Origin: Pempheris klunzingeri | Taxonomy: Eukaryota > Chordata > Actinopteri > Acropomatiformes > Pempheridae | Direction: 5' to 3' | Assembly (NCBI RefSeq): GCF_042242105.1 | Contig: NC_092028.1 | Coordinates: 14,989,338-15,053,337, forward strand | DNA length: 64,000 nucleotides | Part shown: one piece after another, positions 13,409 through 26,519 of the stretch | Layout of the letters: each line of letters begins with the position of its first letter | How positions within the stretch are numbered: the stretch's first letter is position 1 | The notes under the pieces: model-generated | What the model saw: the letters and a program-made list of their open reading frames with translations, nothing else | Database searches by the model: none | What the model was told of the DNA's origin: nothing | Made by a program: the position numbers and the translations under genes

Positions 13409-16400
13409 GAGGCTCTTGCCCAGGCTGAGGCCCACACACAGGCCCAGTCCCAGTCGCGGCCCCAAGTCGACCCGTCTGAGCTCGTCCCACGTCTGTGCCA
13501 CCTGGTGCGGTCTGAAAACGGCTACGGATTCAACCTGCACAGTGATCGATCCCGGCCCGGACAGTACATCCGCTCCCTAGACCCCGGATCACCTGCCGAC
13601 CACGCCGGGCTACGGCCACAAGACAGGCTGATTGAGGTAGGACAGAGGAGTAGAAGGATGGGGTGCCTGAGTAATGAAGTCCACCACCGTAGTCCTACTT
13701 TGGATGATCTGAAGTTTTTGTTGACACTTTCAGCTCGCTTGTAATTTTTAAAAAGCTGTAATTTTAGCTTGTGGTGGTCTTGTGTTGGACTACTTTATAT
13801 CATCATTGTTGTTATTCCTGTTTGTCCACCCTGTGTATGAGTGTGGGCTGTAAACAACCACAAATATAGATTTTTCGGTTATGAACAGGTTTCGCCCTTT
13901 GAACATATACAAACAGCATCTGAATTTTTGCAGTTCTATTCATACTTTAGTTTAGGGGCCGTCTCAAAGATACATTCAGAATCGCTTCCCACATATTTAA
14001 CAGTAGCTTTTAATTTATTTTCATTTCATAGACACTTCACACCAACTTTAATGTCATCTGGACTTCTTGCCATTACACACACAACCTCCTGTTTGTAAAG
14101 CATGCACTATGGCAAAATGTAATCTGCTTCACACAGATACAAATACATGTTGTGTGACTTAAACAGATACGGTATCACACTCCTAATGTTTGTCTGTTTG
14201 GGAGTCTTTTATAAGTGGGCATAATAAGAAATTAATGGGATGAGAGGGAACGTCTACGGCAATGGTGATAAGCTGGAAGGAGTCTGGGCCGCAGAATGTC
14301 AGGCACAAAAAGGTGATAATATGTGAGTGTTTCATGCATACGCACACTTGGTTGACACAGCAGAGCTCAGCAGAGGAATGAGGAGTACACAGGCTAATGA
14401 GGTGATTATTGATAAATGATTCAGGGTTAGTCTGCTACATGTCAGAGAACAGTATGATTGACTGGGTGTGAGAAAATCCTCTTCATCATGCTGCTTAGCA
14501 GATGGGAGTCTGTGTTGGTGGTTACTGTGCATGCATGTAGTTATGTGTCAACACTCCTGAGTTTCCATGTGCCCACATTTCCACACAACCGTTCAAACCA
14601 TCACCTCTTAATAAATCTATTTTCCAGGAAAAGTAGCTATTGGTTGCTATTGGAAGTAATTTATTTATGTTTATTTGAACGCAAATTAAGTTTGTAAGAT
14701 AGAAGGAGAACACCTGAATGGACCAGCTAAGTGAAGATCCTAAACACAAGATCGCAAACACAAGACTAAATATATTCCCTCATCAGGATCCACCCCACAG
14801 TCAAGCTGCTTTATCGTCAAGTTTTTACATTGGTCCAAAAAAGTAGTTTGTATAGTTTGTCTAAAGACACAGAAAACGCACTCTCCCACACCAGATCGAA
14901 TACAGATGTGACTCCATCTACACACACTGTCACAGCGGTAATTAAAATGGCAGGAGTCTCAAAGGGTAGCAGGACATGAAGCCTGGACTCAATCTTCACT
15001 ATGTGTCAGACTGGAGAGAGAGGAGACGCCAGTCATAGGGGAGAGGTGAGGCAGTTATAAATCAGGGTGATCGCAGAGGGGGAGATGTGAGGGAGGAGGG
15101 GGGCAAAGAAAGCAGCAGAGAGCAAAGATGCAAGGACAAAGAGGAAAAGGGGTGTCCTTGAGAAAAGATGACAAAAACAGACTGTAAATTGTAGTCAGTA
15201 TTAAAGTTTCTTTCACATGCAGAACTTCATTGAAGTGTCTTTTTTTTTTTTTTTTTTTTTTAAAAAGGTAATTAATTGAATTCTATGAAAGGGTGAGGAA
15301 ATCGCTGACAGAAAAATGGATTCTCAGTCAACTTTACCCTGGTTAAGAAAAAATACACTCACGCAGAAGCATCATCATTTTCATTTTAAGTATTTTGTCA
15401 TGTGCTCATATGACATTCAGCCTCCTTTCCCATGACCTTTGCCGTCACTGGTTGTACATCAGGTTCCAGACCAGGCTGCAGAGCAGGCCAAACAAGACTC
15501 TGATAGAGTCTGATGATAAAAGGTTAAACAGAGTTCATTTAGGAACCCTCAAAACGTGGAGGAACATACAAACAATTTTCCCATTAAGTATATGATCTTG
15601 TTTTTTTAACCTTCAGTTAGCTATTCAATCCATTTGACAGCATTTCGTGCCTAGACTTCTAGAGCAGGGCCTGTGCTGAAAATGTTCTGTTTTGGTGCAT
15701 TCAAGGACTCTCTAATGATCACCTGATTTTGTAGAGAAGTCAACCACAGACATTAACACAGTGTTTTTTAGAAATGGGGATATTGTCTTTCTTGCCAAAA
15801 GTTAGATGAGAAGATCGATACCACACTTTTGTACAATAAGCACATGTATGTAGCTACAGCTAGCAGCTGGTTAGCTTAGCTTAGCATTAAGTCTGGAAAC
15901 AGAGGGAAAAGTAATTTTTTTTGCTTAATGACAACATTGCTGTGGTGTGAGCCTGCACCACCTGCACGGGTGGGCCAGAGGCATGATGGGATGAACACTG
16001 CTGCACATATTCAGTGAGCCACACGTGTATATGCCAGGTGAGCAATCCTCATTGGACAGAATAGGCGCCAGCTTTGCCTTTAGTATCCAACTCATATAAT
16101 ACATCCATGCCAAAAGCAGGCACCTCCTGGACTAGCTGCTTCTCCGTTAACTGGCTGCTACATATTTACCATACAAATATGAAAGTGGTATCAATCCTCT
16201 CATCTAATTCTCAGTTTTAGAGCTGAATTTTTTTTCAGAGCTGCAGTTGTTCATTAAAGTAGAAGTCTGTCAGAGGCAAAATGTTGTTGATCGCACTCCA
16301 GAGTCTTGGCATTAGAGGATGCTGATGATCCACTGGAACATTAGATGTCTGATGAGAGTGTGTGGGAACATCCTGTCACAGGTCACTGATGACAGTCACG

Positions 16401-19400
16401 GTCCGTCACCTCCCTGCATCTCTCCATGGAGGCATAAATGGAGGATCACATTTACATGCACACACACAAATGAAGTTGGGAGGTTCTCAAGACTGTCAGG
16501 CCAAATCCAGTTATCCAGTTAAAGGAGTTTTATTTGCATAATGCATATGTGCGCACAATGCCAAAGCAAAGATCTGAATATAACGTAGAAATAAACAATG
16601 ATAATATCTGCGCTGTTTAGAACAGAAGCTTAGTCAATAAGTCAGAAAATGTATCAGAAACTATTTAGATAATCAATGAATTGTTTAAGTTATTTTTCAA
16701 GTAAGAAACCCAATGGCAGCTTCTTCAATGTGATGAGTTGCAGCTTTTTTCAGTTTAATGTCATTACAAACTGAATATCTTTGGTTTTTGGAATGCTGGT
16801 CAGAAAAACCAAGACATTCGAAGACATCGTGTTGAACTCTGGGAAAATATAACGGACTGATATTACTGTTGCCTTTAATGGACTGAAAAAATAATGAGAA
16901 GAATGAGAAAATAATGGGCAGTTTCATCTCTAATGAAAATAATTGTTAGGTGCAGCCCTGGTTTAGTGGTTCCTAATAAAAAAAATGTGGGACAAAAAGT
17001 TCACACTGTCAGCACTTATTATTCATGTATCTACTCATTTATTTTCCTTTGTTATGTGTGAAAAAGGGAATGTATACTGTTAAAGCTTTGGGCTGTTTTC
17101 TACAGCAGTTATCTGTACTTTACAGCAGGACACTGTAAAGTAAACCCTATGAGGCTTTCTGGTAATTACTGTATGTGATTTCTCGCCAGCTTGATAACTT
17201 TATCTCGGAGTTTTCGTTTTGTTTGGCCCAAAATAAAATAAAATCTGAGCCTCTGTTGAGTTAGTTGGCTGCTGCTCGTGTGTGTCTGTGTGATAATAGC
17301 AACCGTCTCTGACCATGCATCAAGACAGCGCTTGTGTTATCTGTCAGCAGTTTGTTAGAGAGGTGAACAACCATGACAGATCCCTCTCTCTCTCTCTCTC
17401 TCTCTCTCACCACGCCCCATTACACTGGAGGTGTGTCAGCAGCGAGCGTTGTAAATGCTCTGGTGAGAGCTCAGCTTTCTGTCGATGTTTGGCAGAAGCA
17501 GTGACACCCGTGAACGCCTCATCAGTCTCTCTGCTCTGCCTGCGCTCGACAGTGCATACTCTGGGCCTCTCACAAAACTGAGGGTGACTTCAAAGAAGTG
17601 CAGCACTCTCGCTCCTCTAATAGTACCCACATACATGCTTAAGATTATTTTTTATGATAGCCCACAGATCAGCTCCACAGTGAGTTCACCCACACACTCA
17701 CTTAAAGGTCCCATATTCTGTTAATTTTCAAGGTCATATTTGTATTTGGAGGTCGTACTAGAACAAGTTTATGAAACATTGTTTCTCATCCAGATGTGGC
17801 TGCTGCAGTTGTCTGGAGGCTCCGTTTTAGAAGAACAGAACAATCTGCTGCTTCACTGTCGCTTTCGACGTTTTTGTATTACAGGGAGCTGGAGTTAGTA
17901 AGTAAGTGAGCTAGTAAGGGAAAAACAATGGCAGACAGTGAGTTGGATTCAGGAGGTTTTCAGTGGGTGGGGACAGTCGGCCTGCTGAAGGGCTGGAGGA
18001 GGTCACATGACCAACAAATCCCCTTATGACATCATAAAAAGAGCCAAAGCTAAACGCAGTGTTTTCACACACGTTTACTGAAAGATGGAGCAGGAGAAAA
18101 AGAGAGCAGATGGTCTTTCTTCAGAGTTTGGCAGCCTCTCAACACACAGGGGAGACACATTCATGCTGAGAATCATTAAAAAGTGCGTTTTGTAGAATAT
18201 GGGACCTTTAATCTGACATTGTCATCCAGCTCAGGACTCACTACACTGGAGACAACCTTACAAACACAACAAAGAAATTTGTTTTTTCAGTCAGTCAGGC
18301 CACCACTGTGGTCCAGACTGAAATATCTCAACAAATATTGGACAGATTGACATAAGATTTAACACAGGCACAGGCGGTCCCCGGAGGATGAACCCTGCAT
18401 GTTACTGTGTGTCACCAGCAGGTCACTTATCCAGTATGATATCTCAGTATCTACCAGATGGATTGGCACAGTCTATCCTAACGGTTTTGGAGGTCAGCTG
18501 ACTTTTCTTCAACAACCACATTTGTAGTACTATTGGATGAATTGCCATTAAATGCGATACACACATTCATGTCCCCCTCATGATGACCTGCAGTTACTCG
18601 GTGATCCCTTAATTTGTGTTCAGTGCTCATTAGCGATTTTTAGCATGCTAAATTAAGATGGTGACCATGGTAAGCATTGTACCTGCTTAGCATTAGCATG
18701 TTAGTATTATCACTGTGAGCATTTTAGCATTGGTATTTAGCTCAGTGCACCACTGTGTATAAGCACAGCTTCACAGAGTTACTAACATGGCTGTAGACTC
18801 TTGGCCAGGAAGGGATCAACCAGCATCAACCAGGAAATCCTGTTCTTTGCAGAGACATCACCATGAAACCTTAATACTCTTGATTTGGCCAATGTGCCAC
18901 GTTCTACTAAAAAAACCTAATAACTGTTCTGGGAATATTAAATGTCCACTAATTTATCTACAGAAATCAGTTTCTGAATTACTTTGAGGCAACAAATTAG
19001 GCCATTCAGTTGCTGAATCATGCATTATTTGAACTGTCACAGCTTGTTTAAAAACGTCACATGAAATCTTTGCAAAGCTCAACTGGAAACCAAAGAGTTA
19101 AAAGTCACACGTGCGTCATATTCACACGTGTAGAAATTGTTTGTTTCGATCAATCAAAGGTTAGTGTGTAGCTGCTCAGTCTCACACACACAAACACACA
19201 CACACACACAGTCACACAAAGCAGATCAAAACAGTGCCAGTGGACTTCAGGTCGCTGGACCCTCCATGACTTTGAAGAGGCAAATACTTACACACACATA
19301 CGCACGCATACACACACTAGTATCAAGAGGTTCCCTGAGGAATAGTCCCATGAGACATAAGCTCCTGTACTGTTCCTACAGTGTGGATTAATTAGCCCTG

Positions 19401-21836
19401 CAGGCAGAGAGCGGAGTGTATTGTCTTTGTGTGGGATGGACTGTTAATGAAGGACTGTGAAACATGACACAACACCTGCTGTTTGGCCGAATACAAAGAT
19501 GCTTGTTCTCTCTGTATCAAACTGTCTGTCTGAGTCTCCGGCTGACTGACGATGTCTGTTTTATCTGTCTGTCATGAGTCCTGGGAAGAAAGGATGGAGT
19601 AGAAATTTTTCAGAGGAGAGGAGAGGAGAGGAGAGGAGAGGAGAGGAGTTGTTCACATTTAGCACCTGTTGATTCCACTCTTTCTTCTTGTTTCCTCCAA
19701 CTCATTTACAATGTTGTCTTCCTTCCTCTCTCTCTCTCTGTTCTTGTTTTCGCTTCCTTTCTTTTCTGAAATACCCACAAAGTCTGTCTCATTGCACCTA
19801 TTTGCTTACAGTTTTACTTTTCGTGTGTGTGAATTTACACTTAGCTTCCTATTCCTCTGCTTTACTACGTCCAGTCTTGCCATAAGCGGTGAATTTTAAG
19901 CAAATTCTCCCTCAGGACTCTGACACCTGAAACCCGGCACTATAGCTGGAGCCCAGCGGGGCCATCAATAATTGAATGTGCACCAACACTCACTTGGCGT
20001 GGTGCGACGCTACCTGCCTTAGAGAGGCCAAGGTCTAGACAAAGCTGCTGAAACATTGGCCTCCAAATGCTTCTAGATGAGGATTATTGTGTTTTGCTCG
20101 TTAGGTGTAGAGGCAAGGGCGTTATTGTCACATGGTCACTCACATGCACTCGTATTCATTATGTTCCTCTGTTCAACTGTGAAGGGAGAGACATAAGGTG
20201 GCTCCAGGGTTTTTTGATTATTGTAACCCCATATCGAAGTATTTAAGGAGTCATTTAGGAGGAGTCTTCTTTTAATGTGGTAAATCATAACAACTACAGC
20301 TGCATGAACAGCTGTCCTCTCCTGGATTTCCTTTGCAAGAATCCAAGAGTTTGAGTATCTTGGTAAGAGAGCTGCTGGCGCTCTGAGAGTCACGTTGAGG
20401 AGTGTATAATCGGTGTGTTGTTCCACGGCTCCACCTACTGGACTAAATGGGTACTGCAAGCTCTCAGTGACGTGAGGCACAGAGGGTTCTGCCTTATTCT
20501 AAGAACAAAGTGAATGTGGTTGTTTATGTATGTTTTTGGTATTCCCCGTAAATTAAGCCTCTAGAAAGAAAGTAGGGCGTTAATTAAATGTGTCTTTGTA
20601 TTGATGTTTTGTTCTGTTCTCTGTATTTTGGAGATGTGCCTAAAGCTGTGTGAACAACATTATATCTACCTTCTGAAGATCTTCATGGCTGCAAAAAAAA
20701 AAAAAACTTTTCAAAGAATCCTCCAACCCCCAACTGAGAACATCTTTACAGACGCTCACATCTATCTGCTCCCTTGAAAAGATGACTAATGGTTGAAATG
20801 GGATTGTTACTCTCAGGAAGCAGACTCTGATGGATGCTCTTATTTGTCTGTCTCGTTTTTCTTTATCTTTATCTGACCCTCTTGTGTCTCTTGCATTCTC
20901 CAGGTAAATGGTGTGAACATCGAGGGCATGCGGCATGCGGAGGTGGTGGCCTTCATAAAGAAAGGGGGAGATGAGACCTGGCTGTTGGTGGTGGACCCCG
21001 ACACAGACGAGCACTTCAAGAGGAGGGGGGTCGTCCCCACAGTGAGCCATCTCAAAGGTAGGACAGCACTAACAAAAGCACAAAAGCTATGCAGAACATA
21101 TTGATCTGAACTTTCGTGTTAAATGGGAAAATGATAGCAGGTACAAAGAATGAGGTTGTCTACAAATCTGGGTGACACAAACATTATTATAATAATAAAC
21201 CCATAATAAACCAATTTAATACTGTCTATATTCCCCCATTGATTCGTAGGAAATAGCACAGTTCTTTCTGGGAAACTTCCCAAGAAATTATTAGGACATT
21301 CCTCGACTAATTCTTGAATTGATGAGGACGAAACATTTTCATTCTTACGTCACAACAAACCATGTCAGACTTCATGTGCTGACTGAGATCAGGCTTAGAC
21401 GACATTTTCTTCACTGTTTTCTTTCTGTGTTTGTTGTTCACAGACTATGATGGTCCGTCCATATCCAACGGCTCCCCCAACCCTCAGATCAACGGCAGCT
21501 CCACCACACAGTCCATCAGGTCCACGCACTCTGACCTCAGCAGCCAGGGCAACAGCACACAGGTGGGTGTGGGCATTCATGTATGGGTGTTGTGTTTGGT
21601 CTTTGGTCCTTCACGTGACGGTCAGAACCCTCAACCCTTCTGTCTGCTTTCCATCTTCAATTATGTCCCGGGTCTAGCTGGCGGATGATGAGGGCAGCCG
21701 GCTGTTGGACCCGTTCGCTGAGATTGGCCTGAGCGCTACGGCAGCAGAGGAGAAAATGAAGATCCATGCCAAAGAAAAGAAGAAGGCGCCGCAGATGGAC
21801 TGGATGCAGAAATACAAGCTGTTCAGCAACTTCTGA
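13409..21836 (+). CDS. nherf2: Na+/H+ exchange regulatory cofactor NHE-RF2, 3' part
   Basis: This is the 3' part of the scaffold protein NHERF2 (SLC9A3R2), which links membrane transporters and receptors to ezrin and actin beneath the apical membrane. Coding exons are 13409-13636, 20904-21057, 21444-21562 and 21678-21836 (stop 21834-21836). All have AG/GT borders and consistent phases (0, 0, 1, 0), giving 219 residues. Exons 1-2 encode PDZ2, with the carboxylate-binding loop GYGF, then RPGQYIRS and the helix [10 protein letters not shown]. Exon 3 is a Ser/Asn-rich linker. Exon 4 encodes the ezrin-binding tail, with APQMDW and a terminal FSNF. PGQYIRS, RHAEVVA, TDEHFKR and the FSNF end fit NHERF2; NHERF1 ends FSNL. 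The PDZ1 exons were not found in the window, so they should lie before base 1. The first intron seen here is 7.3 kb. Confidence 0.93.
15240..15261. repeat. Poly(T) tract
   Basis: About 22 T residues in a row. This could be a retroposon tail in reverse orientation, but no element body was recognised next to it. Confidence 0.85.
15770..16205 (+). repeat. Fold-back dispersed repeat, copy 2
   Basis: It contains 'gttagatgagaagatcgataccacac', 'gctagcagctggttagcttagcttagcat' and, at the far end, the inverted 'ggctgctacatatttaccatac' and 'gtggtatcaatcctctcatctaa'. The outer arms are clear inverted repeats. The middle differs from copies 1 and 4. Confidence 0.7.
16628..16961 (-). repeat. Dispersed repeat, reverse orientation
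   Basis: It ends in 'aggtgcagccctgg', the reverse complement of the 'gggctgca' start typical of this family. Internal 'ggaatgctggtcagaaaaacc' and 'gacattcgaagacatc' also fit the family. A partial copy lies at 2722-2835 on the other strand. Confidence 0.6.
17384..17408. repeat. (TC)n microsatellite
   Basis: About 12 TC units. Confidence 0.9.
17706..18207. mobile_element. MITE with TTAA target duplication, piggyBac-like
   Basis: The element starts with AGGTCCCATATTCT (17706-17719) and ends with its exact reverse complement AGAATATGGGACCT (18194-18207). Both ends are flanked by TTAA (17702-17705 and 18208-18211). A perfect 14-base terminal inverted repeat plus a TTAA duplication is the signature of piggyBac-type transposition. 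The 502-base interior has no transposase frame, so it is non-autonomous. The family assignment is inferred from the TTAA site only. Confidence 0.85.
18300..18785. repeat. Dispersed repeat, 'ggtccccggaggatgaa' family, copy 1
   Basis: Landmarks are 'ggtccccggaggatgaaccc' (about 18377), 'ttgccattaaatgcgatacacacattcatgtccccctcatgatga' (18542-18586) and 'tttagctcagtgcaccac' (18737). They recur in the same order at 62338-62730. I recall this family as abundant in percomorph fish. The ends are approximate. Confidence 0.65.
19193..19210. repeat. (CA)n microsatellite
   Basis: Short, slightly interrupted CA run beginning near 19181. Confidence 0.8.
19613..19648. repeat. (AGGAG)n pentanucleotide repeat
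   Basis: About seven copies of a GAGAG/AGGAG unit in a row. Confidence 0.85.
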
Positions 21837-22329
21837 GACGTTCCCCTCCGTGGACACTTCAGACACCAAAGGACAGAGCTTCTCCACAAGCTCTTTGCAG
21901 CCCTTCGCTTTGAGGAGTTTCTGCTGTGGGAGAACGTCCCACTTACTACCCAGATCATGTTTTTTCTCAGAGGAAGAACCAAGATCCTACATATGAACGT
22001 ATTTTATTCCTGGAATTAAATGTGACAAAAGGAAAAAGTTGTCCAATGGATTTGATTTTTTTTTAAGCCACTTCAGAGACATTTTAGCAGCTCCTTTTCT
22101 CTCTTGAAAGTGCTGACTGACTGCAAAAACTGTGCAAACTTCAAATTACTCTGTTCAGAAGAAAGAGCGTCTTATAAAGCTTCACATACACGTACTTCTA
22201 TGAGATGGGAGACAGACAGATCTGCCCTTTTTACTTTAATCGCCCCATTCTTCCCACTCCTCGAGACTCGTTTCAAACAAACGTGGGAGACAGTTATTTT
22301 TATATTTAAAAAGTATAAGCAACCATAAG

Positions 22330-22335
22330 AATAAA
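22330..22335 (+). terminator. Candidate poly(A) signal of nherf2
   Basis: AATAAA lies 494 bases after the nherf2 stop codon. It is the first canonical signal on this strand after the stop; only an ATTAAA variant at about 22015 precedes it. Confidence 0.55.
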
Positions 22336-22949
22336 ACAGTATCCCAGCATCATGGACTGCATTTTAAAGAGTTTTATGGACACTGTGACATAAATGATTG
22401 TGGACATTGTGGGAGCTTTGGCCCATCAGTCAGAGGATGCCCAAAGTTGGCAGAAGATCACTGTGAAAGAGTTGAGACCCTCCACCTCCAGCATACACAC
22501 ACATGCTTGATAATAACCACAGACAGAGAAAAGCATGGCTGTGTGTACTGACTGTGTGTGATGTATGCTACATGTATTTGTACCTAACTGACTGATCATC
22601 AGATCAGCTCTGCTTTATCCACAAAAAAAAAAAAAAAGTATGTTACTTGTTATTTAGCGCTCAGTCATAATAAGTGTGTCACCACTAACCTCTTTTCCCA
22701 AAGTGCTCCAGTGCACGTGTGCATAACAGAGGGAAGCACCACTAACAGTACATGTACTAATAAAGTAAATAATGGAACCTGGAAGGTAGAAGAAAGGAAG
22801 ATTTCTCAGGGCAAATGGCACAATGAATGAGTTTATCATTGGAGCAGGCTTGATGTGAGCAGCAGAGGGCAAACTTACACCACAAATAGAGTCTCCTTTG
22901 GCCACTTAAACAAAACAGAGTAGATGGTTATCCAGGCTGAGTTTTGGGT

Positions 22950-23300
22950 GGTTTTTGTCAAACAGATTTTTAGTCAAGACCAGTAACTTCATGCAGTCAC
23001 CAGTAGTTGCTTGGCACCAATAAATAGTCCAGTATAAACACAAAATTGTCACTTTTTTTCTACAAATTAAACAGACAAGATGTGACGTGATTACTGAGCT
23101 TTAGAGGAGCCGGTTGGTGGATTTTGTTATCATTATACAGAGCCAGGCGTTCACCCTGTTTGTGTGTTAAGCTAAGCTAACCAGCTGCTCATGGTAGCTT
23201 CATATTTACAGCACAGACACAGAGAGTGGTTTAGATCTTCAGCGTCCTTTCACCAGAATGCAAATAAGAGTATACCCAAAATGTTGTATTATTCCTTTAA
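22950..23300 (-). repeat. Fold-back dispersed repeat, partial copy 3
   Basis: Contains 'ttgttatcattatacagagccaggc', 'gttaagctaagctaaccagctgctcatggtagcttcatatttac' and ends 'ttgtattattcctttaac'. These match the right arm of the family, with the terminal 'attcctttaa' mirrored at the left end of the copy at 48533. Confidence 0.65.
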
Positions 23301-26300
23301 CTAAATAAAAAAGGCAGGTTAAGGCTCAAAAGTGAAGGGATGTGATGAGCTACAGCATGAAGGTTGCATGTGAGGTCAGAGATGCTCTGGAGGATCTAGT
23401 GAAAGAGACTGTGGGAGCCACAGAGCTTACTGAGGATTATTACCCATAAGGGGACAGCTGTCATACACATGCTCGCACACAATGCGTCTGTGTAGAGAAG
23501 GTATACATGCAGCAATGCAAGCAATGTTGATATGATGCATTACAGCAAGTGGGACCGCAAGTTGGGGAAATCATCTCTGTGTACATTGTTTTTTTTTTTT
23601 TGTTCCCGTACATACTCTTACTCGTACTTTGAACATCAGTGTGTGTGTGCAGTAGGGCTCACTCCGTATGTTCTGACATTCACAGGAAAAGAAACTCTAC
23701 ATTACCATGGCTGATGTATATACAGTAAAAGCTTACAGTATATATGGCAGGTTGCATTTCAATAAAGTGTGACAATGACGTTTTTGAATATATTAAATTG
23801 TCGTCGTCATTTGTCGTGCTTTCTCTGATGTGTCCTGCGTCTCTCCACATTTTGTCCTCCAACACTCTCATCTGCTCCACCAGCTCGTACGTTCTTATTC
23901 TCTCACATTCCTTTCTCTGTCTCTCCGTCATTACAACATCTCTCATTTGCTCTCGTTTCCTCTGGTTCCCCCCTCAACCCCCGCTCTCTCTCTGTCTGTC
24001 CTGCTGAGGATTACGCCGGCGTACAGTTTCAGTTTCAGCCTGTTCTCGGAGTTCTCCACCAGCCAGCTGCTGCGAGCTTTCAGGCCACACGGAGGTCAAA
24101 CAAAGGTCAAAAGTGTACTTGTGCGCACGTGTGTGTGTGTGTGTGTGGGTTTGCGTGACGGAGACAAGTGTGTGTTTGTACTTATATGTGTATCTCCATT
24201 GTGTGCCTTGAGATGTACAGTGTGCCATTGTATTGCTTCGTCTGCATTTTGGTCCAGTCTGTGTGTTTGTTCTCAGATAAACAGTGGAAGAAGTTCTCAG
24301 ATGATGATGGTGATGCAGTTATTTAAAAATAGTCAATTACAAATTATTAATTTAACTCTGTACTTAAGTAAAAGTTTAATGCACGAAATGTACTCAAAGT
24401 TCAAAAGTAAGAGCACCGGCTGGGCAGAAAAAAGGCCCTTTTAATGATGCATATGACATAATTTGATTTATAATATTGATGCTTTAATCTGTAACCAGTA
24501 TTTTACTGTTGCAGCTGGTTGAGAGGGAGCTGGTTTTAACTGCTTTTATAGACAGTTTGAAAGTTTAGTCCAGCGTTTCAAAATCAAGGCGTAGGGCCTC
24601 CATAAACTGTGATTCGATGAATCTGCGGCGTCCTGAAATGATTAAAGGGGTAGAAAGTAAGAAAAAACTAAACTCTGTTACACAATTTTGTATTTGCGTT
24701 TTGTGCTTCTCGGCTGTATTTGTGAAATGTTGGGTGATTTTACTATATGGGGCAAAGAAGAGTTGTTTAAATGAAAGCATCTGAGAAGTCAAAAAAAGGT
24801 GAAATGTCTATTTGGTGGGACTGCCACTATAACACAAAAATTAAAAAATGCAGTACATGAAGAAAAATGTTCACAAAAAAATTCTGTTTGACCACTAGGT
24901 GGTGCACCGTCAGCATTTTGCATCCAGGAAGTAAGCCAAACCTTGGTCGTGTGAGGCTGCGGGTACATCCAGTGCCCTACCTGATCTTTGTCGAAATGTA
25001 ATGCCACACGTGGGCACATTATCAAGCTCCCTGGAGGTTATGGCAAGGCCGACTAGTGACGCCAGCACATCAAAGGACAGGCCCAGTTCAAAGCAGTCTG
25101 CAATTTCAGAGCAGTAAAAGCAGGAGAACAGAAGCAGAGAATAGAGCCACAGGTGGGCACTTTCTGTTTAGCCTGTCTCAGCCAATGCAGGCATTTCTAC
25201 CCACTATTGATGATAGATGATTGCTTGATTCTCACCCTAGGCTTCTGTCCTCCTGCGGGTCTCCTGGATTTTAATTTAAGTTAACTGTACAAACAATTTT
25301 TTTTCACCAGTCTTTTACCTGTGTTTTTTTGACCTTAGTTTTATTCTCTTTTTGTGTCTCTCAGTCTTTCCGCCGCCTTTCGATCCCGTCCAGTATCCCA
25401 CCCTCCAAGTTAGAGTGCCACCCATGTAACAGTGCCAGGGCTGCCCGGGATGCAGTGGTGCCCGCAAGGAGGGAGAAACCACAGACTGACAGGGAGGGGG
25501 AGAGAGAGAGGGATTGGGGAGGAGAGGGGAGGGGGGGGGGTGAGTCCGTCCCCATGGCAACTGTGTGTTTTTGTTAGCGCTCGTGAGTCAGACAAGCAGT
25601 GACTCACAGTCAGGAGGAAACACACACACACACACACACAGTCACATTCATACTCACACTCCCACTCACTCGAAGGGAAGCCAAATAAGGACAGCTACAC
25701 TAACATGCACAGAGAGGGAGAGGGAGAGGGCAGGAAAAAGAAAAGAGAGGGGAACGAGTTGGATCATTTGTTCTATCCCAGAAAAGTCCATAAAGAAACA
25801 AACAAAAGGAAAAGTTGCAAGTGAGAGAGACGAAAGAGGCAAAGAGAGAGAGAGATGGGATAGGAGAGTGTGTGTGCCAAAATGGAGGGACGCCGGAGAG
25901 CTAGAGGGCACGAGTGCGGGCACATACCCTCTCCCAAGAGCACCCTTCACATGGGTGGGGGTTGCGGAAACACACACAGACACACCCAGGTTGTGCACAC
26001 CTTGGCTTAACTTGTTAAACCACCCATTTATTATCTGACGCCTACACCTTTAGGAAGGCCACCTGCTTTTGCACAACAAACTCTGCATTTATTTAACTTT
26101 GCAAATCTGATTTTGGGTGATAAACTGGAGGAAAAAAACGTACAAGTTTAACAAAGCTGAACTGAGCTGCATGTTTCTTTGATATTTTTTTAAACTACAG
26201 AGCTGGTCAGGTAGCGTTTGCGCTCTACAAAAATGAGTAGCTTGATTGTTCTTGTGTTCGTCATCTCTTTCCCCTCCGAGTGATGGATTTATCTTCCCAC

Positions 26301-26476
26301 TGTTGTTTTGCTGGAGTCCTTTAGGTGGTGGGGATGACTGACTTTATTTACTCTGGGGAGTCTGCAGGTTTATGTGTGTGTAGACTGTGATTTACATACA
26401 GTTACAGACCATTGCTCATCCCACACTAAATGTGTGTTTTGGCTACCGTTGACACGGCCCTGACATAGTGGCTCTT

Positions 26477-26481
<5 letters not shown>

Positions 26482-26507
<26 letters not shown>

Positions 26508-26519
26508 GAGTGAGTGAGA
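26482..26519. repeat. (TG)n microsatellite with GAGT extension
   Basis: About 13 TG units followed by a short TGAG repeat. Confidence 0.9.

Larger units (their letters stand above)
13637..20903 (+). other. Large nherf2 intron splitting PDZ2
   Basis: The intron lies between the codons for 'RLIE' and 'VNG' of PDZ2, phase 0, with donor GTAGGA and acceptor CTCCAG. It carries a fold-back repeat (15770-16205), a dispersed repeat (16628-16961), a TTAA-flanked MITE (17706-18207), another dispersed repeat (18300-18785) and several microsatellites. No nested gene was seen. The 114-codon open frame on the - strand at 20136-20480 has no recognisable domain. Confidence 0.8.

Noticed and set aside
20136..20480. 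114-codon open frame on the - strand inside the nherf2 intron
   Set aside because: No domain, no flanking splice signals that fit, and composition like non-coding sequence.
23830..24444. 204-codon open frame, the longest outside the known exons of the left half
   Set aside because: Runs through TC- and TG-rich simple sequence and encodes Ser/Leu/Cys-rich low-complexity protein with no recognisable motif.
25370..25560. Exon-like block after 'gtctctcag'
   Set aside because: The frame soon enters a GGGA/GAGA-rich tract, no donor follows in frame, and no domain is visible.
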